The translations under genes were made by a program, and so were the position numbers. A stretch of 64,000 bases of DNA from Myrica gale. Its lineage: Eukaryota > Streptophyta > Magnoliopsida > Fagales > Myricaceae. The stretch covers positions 9,440,874 through 9,504,873 of the forward strand of contig OZ005607.1 in assembly GCA_963930655.1 (NCBI GenBank). The letters are read 5' to 3'. Numbering within the stretch: position 1 is the first letter of the stretch; each line of letters begins with the position of its first letter. Shown piece by piece: positions 34,433-44,008 of the stretch. The notes under the pieces are model-generated. The model saw nothing but the letters and a program-made list of their open reading frames with translations, was not told where the DNA came from and searched no databases.

Positions 34433-35826
34433 CACTACACCAAAACAGAGCCTATCGTGACCAAATTATTTTTAACCATATTGGGTTGGTCACTTTAACC
34501 AACAAATATTTTTTGCCATCATTTTATCCGTGGTTACAAAATTTTTTCTGGTCAATGAGAATAGTGGTCACAATTTCCATCACTTTATTCTATTCTATTG
34601 TCCAATTTTGTAGTCTCAAATGCTCTTACTATTTTATGACGATATTTAGCTAATTATCCACCAAAAAATTGATTCAAAACTTGAATTTTATATTTCAACC
34701 AAAATTATTTTCAAACATTTCGTAACTTGATTACTTTCAATGTCCACAAATTCTCCATCGTCACAAGTGACTGAAAGTAGACATTAAATGGATATTTTTT
34801 TTGGTCGGCCTTATTAGAAAGATCATGTAGTGACCAAAATCTTCTTAACCATATTGCGTTGGTCATCATATATCGGGTTGTAGTGAAAAAAAAATATTTA
34901 TCGTACCGGTCAATGAGAATGGTCATAAAAAGTTGTAATTTTCACAAAAAAAAAATTAGTCAACAAGACTGTTTTATCGACGACTTGATTAGGAACGACC
35001 CAACTTTATCCCTAAAAATACTTTTTTTGCGACAAAAATATTGTCACTAAAGTCTGAAAACAAATGTTTATCACGATGAACATAATTGCGTAGCTATAAA
35101 TGCCTCTCCTGGGATGAAAGCATTGTTTTATCTTTAAAGCTTGAAATAAATATTTTTAGTGACAAAATTCTACATTTGTCGTAAAAAGTGTCGATGCTAC
35201 GAAGTTGTTAAAGCTTAAAATAAATTTTTTAATGACGAAATTATATTCGTCGAAAAAAAATTGTTGCGACAAACCCAACGGCTAGTAGAGAATATCGGTG
35301 GCTAGATAAATCTTGATTATTTTTGTTTAATTTGTGAGTAAAATCTGTGAGATTTTATCCAAATTTATCTAGATACTTCCTTTTATTTCGATGGTTTAGA
35401 TATCTTCTCACTCTCACATTTAATCTCCACCGTTGCTAGTTAATTAACTCTAACGCCTCTCCTCTTTTTTGCACTCCTCTTCTTTTCCCTCCCTCGCGCA
35501 ACTGCTGCTAGTCTGCTACATCTACACAAGTCTTTCTTCTCCTCACACAAATCTTCATATCTTCTTTATTTTCTGCGATTTATTTGATAGATCTACAAAG
35601 CTAACACTGCCTGAGACACTTTTTTTCCTCAGTCATTCTTTTCACTTTTGCAGGTGACTTGTAAAAGGGAATCTTAGCTCTTTTTCTCTCTTGGATGAAA
35701 GCAATCGCCTTGTAACCTTGATTTCCCTCACCTATTTGGCGGCTAACTATATGAAAATATGCTCAGTATGCTATTATTGTAGTTCTTTTGGATACTATAT
35801 GAGTCACGTTTGTTAGAATCTGGTTG

Positions 35827-35930
35827 TTATTTTTTTGTGATAATTTCTGATTTTCTTTTGTGGTTTGTGTATTGAATGAGACAACGAATGAAGCACACAA
35901 TGTGTTTGAAGCAAGTTTGTGCTGAAAGGA
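35827..35930. repeat. Direct repeat, left copy, flanking the LRR fragment
   Basis: About 105 bp, roughly 85-90% identical to 36289-36400 by eye; shared blocks include GTGTATTGAATGAGACAAC and CACAATGTGTTTGAAG. The two copies bracket the captured LRR sequence inside the CACTA element. Confidence 0.7.
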
Positions 35931-36029
35931 AAAGGACTAGTCTCGATTTCAAAATGGGGAAGATAATGGCATATTGAACGACAGTTTTGCGTGAGGGATA
36001 AGAAGCGTGAAGAAGAAATGTTGTATAGA

Positions 36030-36235
36030 GAAGATGTGATTTCTCCGCTTAATTGATTCACCGAACGCTGAAGCTCACGAAGATTTTGAAGATGGCCCAA
36101 TTCTGTAGGAATCTCCCCAGATAACTGGTTTTCTGTTAGCTCGAGAATGGTGAGAGTGGATAGATAACCACGTTGCGGGAATTGCGCCACTAAGCTTATT
36201 TGTGGACAAATCAAGGACGCTCAATGCGGGCTTGC
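36030..36235 (-). pseudogene. Captured leucine-rich-repeat receptor gene fragment
   Basis: On the minus strand, two frames give successive LRR units: PALSVLDLSTNKLSGAIPAT, then YLSTLTILELTENQLSGEIP, TELGHLQNLREL and NQLSGEI. The consensus LxxLxxLxLxxNxLSGxIP is that of extracellular LRRs in plant receptor kinases. The two frames differ, so a frameshift is present. Only about 65 codons remain, with no signal peptide, membrane segment or kinase. It lies inside the CACTA element between two ~105-bp direct repeats, which suggests gene-fragment capture. Confidence 0.7.
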
Positions 36236-36288
36236 TTGTCTGTGCTAGCATCCTGAGCTCCCACCATGTTGATGCGTAAACTTGCTTG

Positions 36289-36400
36289 TTATTTTTTTTG
36301 TGATTATTTCTTACTTTTCTTTTGTGGTATGTGTATTGAATGAGACAACTAATGGAGCGCACAATGTGTTTGAAGAAAGTTCGTGCAAAAGGAAAAGGAA
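36289..36400. repeat. Direct repeat, right copy, flanking the LRR fragment
   Basis: Second copy of the ~105-bp unit at 35827-35930, about 460 bp downstream in the same orientation. Confidence 0.7.
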
Positions 36401-36783
36401 TGAGAGGATTTACGTGGAAGAGGCTACGTTCGTTAGTGAAGATCTTTGGAGAAAGCTTTCAGCGTTCATGCTTTTTCGCATCTGTATAGTCCCTATTTTG
36501 TTAATATTTTTAGAGTTTCCATTTGATACAGTTGTTTTGTAAAGTATTGTGTTCAAACACTTAGTCAAATTCAAATTTACTATGGTTTGTTAAACCTCCA
36601 TATATTTGCGAATTCAAATTTATCAATTTCATTATTTTTGAATTTTCTGGTCAAGATTGTTGTTGTGTGGGTGCTTGATCTATTGCCCTGCACTAAACGA
36701 ACATAGTCAGCAATTTGTCAATTTGTTTAAAGGACGAAACAATAGTGGTCATAACAATATTGGTAATAACCATTTAAAATTTT

Positions 36784-37823
36784 GGGTTAATGTCCTTTTT
36801 AGTCCCTAGGTTTTGGGGCGGTGTTCTTTTTAGTCCCTAGGTTTTATTTTTGTTCAAAACAGTCCCTAGGTTATTTACGTTTGTCTTTTTAGTCCTTCCG
36901 TCCAATTCCGTCACTCCCGAGCCCAGTCAGCTAACGGCGGGACACGTCACACCCAATAGAATTTTGCCACGTGTACTATTTAAAAAAAAATTCCACATGT
37001 TTAAAAAAAAAAAAAAAAAAAACCAAAAGAAGGGAGATACCCCTGTGGCCACCACCGAACGGGGAGACCAGAGTTGGGCTCCCCGTCGACGGGGGTGGCC
37101 GGGGGCACTCACCCCGGTGACGGGGAGCCCAGATCTGGGCTCCCCGTCTGGCCACCGACGAGCGGGAGCCCAGATCTGGGCTCCCCGTCGACGGTGGTGG
37201 CCGGGGGCTCCCCGTCTGGCCACCCCCGTTCGCGCGAGGGGTGGCCTCCCTGGCCACCACCGAGCGACGGGGAGCCCAGATCTGGGCTCCCCGTCTAGCC
37301 ACCGGCGAGCGGGAGCCCAGATCTGGGCTCCCCGTCGACGGTGGTGGCCGGGGGCTCCCCGTCGACGGTGGTGGTCTGGGGCTCCCCGTCGGGCCACCCC
37401 CATTCGCGCGAGGGAGCCCAGATCTGGGCTCCCTCGCGCGAAGGGTGGCCTCCCTGGCCACCACCGAGCGACGGGGAGCCCAGATCTGGGCTCCCGCTCG
37501 TCGGTGGCCAGGGAGGCCACCCTTCGCCGGCGACGGGGAGGTGGCCACGGCTCCCTTCTTTTGGTTTTTGGTTTTTTTTTTTTTTTTTTAAAAAACATGT
37601 GGAAATTGTTTTTTTTTTTAAAAAATAATAATACACGTGGCAAAATTCTATTGGGTGTGACGTGTCCCGCCGTTAGCTGACTGGGCTCGGGAGTGACGGA
37701 ATTGGACGGAAGGACTAAAAAGACAAACGTAAATAACCTAGGGACTGTTTTGAACAAAAATAAAACCTAGGGACTAAAAAGAACACCGCCCCAAAACCTA
37801 GGGACTAAAAAGGACATTAACCC
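36784..37823. mobile_element. Mutator-like (MULE) palindromic element with 9-bp TSD
   Basis: 1040 bp flanked by perfect 9-bp duplications TAAAATTTT (36775-36783 and 37824-37832), the TSD length of Mutator-like elements. Terminal inverted repeats of about 190 bp (36784-36976 and 37632-37823) are almost identical: both read GGGTTAATGTCCTTTTTAGT inwards and contain GTCCCTAGG three times. Inside the arms is an A/T homopolymer at each end, then a GC-rich core (37060-37550). The core has six copies of the perfect palindrome GGAGCCCAGATCTGGGCTCC, plus 'gtcgacggtggtggccggggg' units. Mirror-image 276-codon frames on the two strands are a by-product of the palindrome. No transposase. Nested in the CACTA element. 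Confidence 0.88.
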
Positions 37824-38252
37824 TAAAATTTTTAATAGTGACCAAGTAAGTTGATTGGACTAAACTTGTTAGTGATGACCATATAACACTAGTGGTTATT
37901 ATTCACATAATGACTAGAAAAAAAAGATATAAGAATGACCACGTACGACAACTGGACAGAACGTTGTTAAGACCAAATATATGTTGTGGAAACTATTCAT
38001 ATATAGACAAAATTAGCTCTAAAAAAACGTCTAATGACAAAAAATTCTGTTGTTTAGGTGACCACTTTTTTCGTGATAAATCAAGTAAATACTGACGCTG
38101 TCATTTCAAGTCTATACAAACTTCTCTAGACAGAGAAAAAATGACCAACGTTTGACCATTAAATTTGGTCCACCTATTAACTATAACGACCATAAAGAAA
38201 TTTTGAGTGACCCATGCTCAGGTCATTATAAGCACTTTTTGTTGTAATGTTG

Positions 38253-39090
38253 GTCACCCTCCCGAGTGCTGAATTGCAGCGCCAGTGGGCTCTTTATAAG
38301 AAGCAGTGGTCCATGGAAAAATGTGTCATGGTAAGGAATTAAGTTCCAAAGGAGGAAACAAGAGATAGGCCGCCCTATACCGTTGCATTTTGCATCTTGC
38401 AAAATATGTTCCATTTTGCATCTTGAAATAATTAAGCTCCTAACAATCCTTCTCGAAAAAGTCACAACAAGCTTTTGTGACTCCAAAATGCTATAATTCA
38501 AGAATCAATTAGCAAATTACCAATAACATGAGCCTCTTCCCTCAATGCATTGCCAAAGACAAGAGGCATCTTTCCCTATACCGTTGCTGATAGGTATGAA
38601 TCTACGTACAAAACTGAAAGACGAGCTGAATTTGTGCTACCTAGGGTTGGGATTAGCAACCAAGTATGCTAGTCCCCTTTCCAAGGTGCATTAACGACAC
38701 CGAGAGAGGGAGGGAGAGAGAGAAAGTGACAGTGCTACAGTGGGAAGTTGGGGATTTTGGAGAGCCAGTTGACCCAAAGCGTTGAGGCGGAACTGGAGCT
38801 GAGACCGACGTTAAGGAGCTGAGCTGCTGAGTCCTAGAGGTGAGGGAGTGAGCTGAGAGAAAGAAGAAGTGAGAGGAGAGGGAATAATCGACAGTCCGGC
38901 GTGGAGGAGCTGAGAGGAGAGAGAAGAGCTGAGAGAAAGAGGCGGAGAGGGGGATTGTGAGAGAAGAGAGGGAGTGGAGATGAAGATTTTTTTTTAAACA
39001 AACCCTTTGAGGGGGGTGGGGCGGGGAACTCAACTTTTTGAGGGGGTGGGGGAAAGTTTTGAGAAACTCACCGTTTAATTCAAAACCCTA
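38253..39090. other. Intergenic region, purine-rich low complexity
   Basis: No gene recognised. 38700-39060 is dominated by 'gagag' and 'ggagctgagag' runs. The minus-strand frame 38653-39033 is a low-complexity artefact of this. Confidence 0.4.
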
Positions 39091-41400
39091 TTTTTTATTT
39101 TTTTAATAATAAATTATATTTGTAGTTATGCGTTTTTAGTAAATTAAAATCAGTAGTAACTTGTAATAGTAAAAATCTTTATACTTAATATTAAATACAT
39201 AACATATTATTTTACACTCTTTTTTATAACTAGTATAATAATCTTAATTAAAATAAGTTGATATTAATAATATATAATACTTATAATTTAAAAGTAAAAT
39301 GCTTTCTATATAACATTGCATGATTTTTTATGTGTTTATCATATATATAATATTGTGTTAATTAACCTAAGTACTTTATATGTATGTACCTATATACCTA
39401 ATGACTAAATCATAGCTTCTAAGACCATATATTAAGTTATGTATTTTAATTGCATAAGGTAATCTCAAAATATCTTTTTGTTTTGAAATTAAATTATATG
39501 TCATAATTAAATAGTATTATATTACTAATTATTCAAAATATATATACTCATTATAAGTATTGTTACGACAAATATTGGCATCACGTGAGTATATGTTTTA
39601 TGGGTAATTTTGTCCTTTGTAATGATTCTAGAAGATGAAAATAAAGTGTTGAACCGTTGGTGATCCAGAGTCCTCATTAAGGGCAGTTTAGTCATTCTAC
39701 CTATTTTCTAGAAGAGGTGAGAAAGGCAAGAAGTGGTTGTTAGCCTCTCACGTGTGAAATAACATGATTGGGGGGAAAAACATAGTGGTGGCTTGTGGGT
39801 ATAAGGGCTGGTGTTGCCATTTTGGTTGATAGGTCTCCTCCCCTGTGTTTTCACTTTTCAAGAAAAGCTCTCCCAAGGTGTGCGCTGATTGAAGAAGCTC
39901 TCGTGTTCTTGCTGAAACATTTGGGTGTTGATGAAATAGAGAGAGTCGATCGGAGAAGAGGAGAATGTTTGTGTGCTGATCACCGATACATTCATTACGA
40001 TTGATTGAAGCTTCCAGAGGTTCTGGAAGAGTGGTTGTTGGAGGTTCCAGCAATAGTCATTGATTGCACAAGGTTTGTGCGTGAAGATCAAGAGGCGTTC
40101 GAGATCTTAGTTTCCGTTTGGATGTAGAGGTTCTACGTCGATAAGATTTAGAGTGGGTAGATAGGCTATGTTAGTCATTTCAATAGATCACTTAGTAAAT
40201 CGATTGGAAACTAGTGGATTCAAACAGCCTACGGGCCCGAAGAGTTTTTCTCCTTAAGGACGGTCCTTAGGGAGTTTCTCTTCGTAACCATTTCTAGTGT
40301 TACAGTTTTTTCATTGTTCTTGCATTGATTATTCTCTCTTTTACTAACCAAGTTTGCTATTTGTGTTATGAGTATTCAATCTTGAGATTTGGTAAACATA
40401 CTAACTGATCTAGTTGGTAAGTGACCTTAGTGATATTCTGATTTCAGGTTTAATTGTTTAATTGATTGTGTTTCGATTGTTTGAGTTAATCTGAAAATTT
40501 TGTTTCTGTCAGTTGCAGTTTCTTCGGAGTCGCTTGAAGTTTCTTCAGATTCCCTTGTTTTCAGATTTGAGTTTTATTGTTTATATGTCATATATTCATA
40601 TTTGATTGGTAATTAGGTATTTGAATATTGTTAACATTGTGTTTGAGTTCATATAATTGAGAATAGGTTGTGTGTATTAAAAAGAAATTATTTGATAATT
40701 TTTAATATACTTATTCACCCCCCCTCTAGGTATTTTCCGCATAGTTGGGTCTAAAATCAGTTTGTTCAAGTATGATAATAGATGTTTTCTAAACTACTTA
40801 TATTTAGTCAATAAATATGCAATTACAATAACAACCGTAGGTATAATTTAAAATATATCATACAACAACTTCAATTATCATAACACTCCTTTTAATTCCA
40901 TATTTTATTAAGTATGATTTTTTTTTAAAAAAAAATCAAATACATGACAAAAAAAATTATTATTTAGAAGGAATATAATAATATATAAAATAATTATTAA
41001 CATTAAATAAATTGTAATTAATAAATAAAAATTAATATTTTTAATTATGTGCTATAGCAGCGTTTGTGTCAACAAACGCTGATATAGATAAACTTTTAGC
41101 AGTTAACAAACATTGCTAAAGGTCTAACCTAGCAGCGATCACAGTGATTGTCGTTGTATCTTAGACATTTAGCAGCCTTTGTTTAACAAACGAATCTAAC
41201 AATTAGACATTTAGCGATGTTTCCAACAAACGCCGCAACGCTATAAATACAAACCTTTACCGACTTTTTTTTAAAAAAACGTTGTTAATCACTTATACCT
41301 ATAGCGGCGGTCATCATAACTTTAGCCTTTAGTGACATTTGTTGGAAAAACGCTGCTCAAAATTTGACCTGGTAAATCTGATTCCCAGATCCTTATAGAA
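39091..41400. mobile_element. AT-rich CACTA-like element, copy A (interrupted)
   Basis: 39091-39560 and 40769-41400 form one AT-rich unit split by a solo LTR. 40860-41075 aligns with 53850-54065. The right part (41050-41360) has repeated variants of 'agc(a/g)gcgtttgtt...aacaaacgctgc', arranged in both orientations as CACTA subterminal repeats are. No intact termini were found on this copy and there is no transposase. Confidence 0.5.
39561..40768 (+). mobile_element. Solo copia-type LTR with 5-bp TSD
   Basis: 1208 bp beginning TGTTACGACAAATATTGG and ending CAGTTTGTTCA, flanked on both sides by AGTAT (39556-39560 and 40769-40773). Near its right end is ATTCACCCCCCCTCTAGG, a signature often seen near the 3' end of plant copia LTRs. 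No internal retrotransposon domain or second LTR follows, so this is a solo LTR left by recombination. It interrupts the AT-rich CACTA-like element. Confidence 0.8.
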
Positions 41401-41424
41401 AGCAAGTTTCACAAATATACTAAG

Positions 41425-41768
41425 TAGGGCTGTCCAAAAAACCGGCCAAACCGGACGGGTTTTGACCAAAACCGGTTGAATTTTTTGAAACCGGGTTGAC
41501 TGGACCGGTAAACCGGTGTATTCCGGTCCAGTTCCGGGTTACCCTCATGAAAACCCGGGACCGGACCAGAGTATACCTCTCCAAACCGGCCCAAACCGGA
41601 AAATGACCCAAAATGGCAAGGTCCAACCCTAAAACCGGCCCAAAATAGCATGGCCCAAACCGACCCAGACCGGACCGGCTAAACCGGGGACCGGACCGGT
41701 CTATGTGCTTCAAAAAATTTCCGATTTGGCCGGCCAAACCGGCCCGGACCGGATCTTGGACAGCCCTA
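41425..41768. mobile_element. hAT MITE with perfect 8-bp TSD
   Basis: 344 bp flanked by ATACTAAG (41417-41424 and 41769-41776). Ends TAGGGCTGTCCAA and, complemented, TAGGGCTGTCCAA are a perfect 13-bp inverted repeat. The interior is packed with 'aaaccgg', 'ccggacc' and 'aaccggt' motifs. The minus-strand frames 41409-41651 and 41420-41779 are products of these repeats. Confidence 0.88.
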
Positions 41769-41776
41769 ATACTAAG

Positions 41777-42682
41777 CAAGTCTATGTTTTCGGGATGCTA
41801 CAGGCGGTCAAGGAGGTACGCCTAGGTCCAATCACTACAAACAAGCGCCTATGGGTGGCACGTGGACTGCACGCGTAGGTGAATGCCGCGCGTGGCTTCA
41901 CGCACCAACCTATGTTTTCGACCTCCTCTGTTCTCTTTCGAGCTTTCTAATTCCAAGCTTAAATTTTAGTTCTTAAGTTGTGTTCTATTTGTATCAACCC
42001 TTGTCGGACTAAATTTGTTTGTTTCGGCTCTTCGATGGGCCTTTCAGGTCACTAATGGCTCTTTTCCAACCCTCCATTGGACTTGTTGTGTCCAGATTGT
42101 CTACTTTTTTATTTATAGCTCGTATAGGTTTTGGTAACTACGTGACTACGTCTACCTGTTTTCGGCCACCACACTCTTTCTAGCATGAAATGATTAGTAA
42201 CTTTCCTAAATCATTTATAGGATCTGGTTAGTTTTCATTTACAGGAGGGTGAAGGTTGTCGTAGCCCACAACATTTGTCTTCGTACAATGACCACAAATG
42301 ACAAAACGACTTCACTCTATATTTGCTGCAGTATCATGTGAATTATATGTCACATTTGTCTCGCTAGTTTTAATGCTAAAACGTGACATATATTACTATT
42401 CTTGAAGGTACCCACCAGAGATAAGGAAATCATTTATATATTAATGAAAGAAAATAATATCTCTATGAAGCTACGTTGGTCTTGCAAAACCTTCATCCAC
42501 GTATACGCCTACAGTCACTTTAAAAGCAATAAAACGAAATACCCACAGAAAAACAGCAGAAACCCAATCAATCAAATGGCCACATAAGGCCCATAATACC
42601 TACCCGGATCCAGAGACACGGTTCCACTCTAAATCACGTTGTGAAAGACAATTTCAGTTGCCGGAGCCGGGGGTGGTGGAGC
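41777..42682. other. Intergenic spacer
   Basis: No gene recognised. The last five bases, GGAGC, are the left TSD of the following LTR. Confidence 0.4.
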
Positions 42683-44003
42683 TGTTGGAATCGTTGGATC
42701 CGGCGCAGCGGAAGACTGGATCGTTGAAATCAGAGCAGTCCAAGTGTTCTGCCTCCTTCAGATCCACGCACACAGCTTTGAGCTGAGAGAGAATCTAGAG
42801 AGATAAAGAGGAGAGAGAAACTCTCTTTCTTGAAAAAATGAAATTCTCTCTCTCAACTGAATTCTGAGCTATTTATAATGGCTGGCTCAGAACCCAACTG
42901 TGCTATAGCGTGGGATCTTTAGGGATCTCAAATCTCGGCCGTAGGTACATCATGAAAAACTCTTTTTCATTAACCCCCTTATATTCTGTATTCCGAATTT
43001 ATGGGCATCTACAAATTGTGATCATGTCCATTAACATATCACAATTGACCCCCGAGATAATGAGACTGTTTTTATGAAATCCCTTTTGCTAACAATTATA
43101 TGCTTATTTATTTATCCTTCCACCATACTATATTCCACATGAGCTAATAGGACTGGAATAATATCACCGATTAAGTCCCTAGCTCATATAATTCTTAATT
43201 CTCAGTCTGTGCCTAGTTGGACTTTCAAAACTTTTCGAAAATATTTTTCGCAAATATTTACTTAATATATTATATAAGTAAAACTAGTGAAAACACTTTT
43301 TCACAAAATCTCGCTGCGCAGCGTTTTTACAGGAGTCCAACAATATACAGACATAATGAATATACTGCCTCATCAAGAGACTGATGGATTCCATATTGAG
43401 CAATTTATACAAATTCACTTACTATGCACAAGACCCAACTTTGTCTGGAATATTTGATCTGCGAAAGATCATCACCAAATGACTCAGTCAAGGCACAAGC
43501 ACACAACAAGCAAACCTGCACAACTCTCTCAGGTCTAAGGACAACATAAGCTAATTGTGCTGAATACCATTCTCTACATCAGTGATCAGAAGGTATTCAT
43601 ATGCGATCCCGTTCAGTGCATGTACTCTTACATTACACCCACTCGTCTACTTAAGGTCACTACCTCAATGACGGAGTCCATCATTCTATCTTATAGAGGC
43701 ACAACGAGTGTAGACCTATTTGTTCATAATCATATATCTCGGTCTAGAACAAAATGAGTCAACAAGGATCCGAAAAGTCATACTCCCCGCCTCCGATTCA
43801 TTAATCATTGGCCTAACTTTTCTACAATGTTACTCAACAATATGACATCTTATGTCATTATAAATTTGACATTTCATGTCATTGTAAATTTGACATCTCA
43901 TGTCATTGCATGTACCCAAAAATTATATACAAGTGATTAATCATTAACAATAATTATCTCATAATTATACAAAAAAATTGATTTTGAGGACATACATCTA
44001 ACA
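42683..44003 (-). mobile_element. Solo copia-type LTR with 5-bp TSD
   Basis: 1321 bp; on the minus strand it begins TGTTAGATGTATGTCCTC and ends ...GATTCCAACA, a layout familiar from plant copia LTRs. Perfect 5-bp TSD GGAGC (42678-42682 and 44004-44008). A minus-strand TATAAAT at about 42872-42878 fits an LTR promoter. 'gacat(t/c)tcatgtcattgtaaatt' is repeated in tandem at 43843-43910. No primer site or internal domain is adjacent, so it is a solo LTR. Confidence 0.85.
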
Positions 44004-44008
44004 GGAGC

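Larger units (their letters stand above)
34433..38249. mobile_element. Non-autonomous CACTA element, interrupted by a MULE
   Basis: 3817 bp. Left end CACTACACCAAAACAGAGCC, then TATCGTGACC. Right end, complemented, CATTACAACAAAAAGTGCTT, then ATAATGACC; the right terminus is CATTA instead of CACTA, one mutation. 3-bp TSD TTG on both sides (34430-34432 and 38250-38252). Subterminal sequence repeats 'gtgacca' and 'ttggtca' motifs many times, as CACTA elements do. No transposase ORF. It contains an LRR gene fragment (36030-36235) and a complete nested Mutator-like element (36784-37823). Confidence 0.8.

Noticed and set aside
36850..37757. Two 276-codon frames on opposite strands with the same ends
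   Set aside because: They exist because the MULE is a near-perfect palindrome; the shared termini are the inverted arms read in both directions. The middle is low-complexity. Not genes.
38653..39033. Ser/Leu-rich 126-codon minus frame
   Set aside because: Arises from GAGAG/GGAG low-complexity DNA.
41409..41779. Gly/Phe-rich minus frames
   Set aside because: Products of the CCGG-word interior of a hAT MITE.
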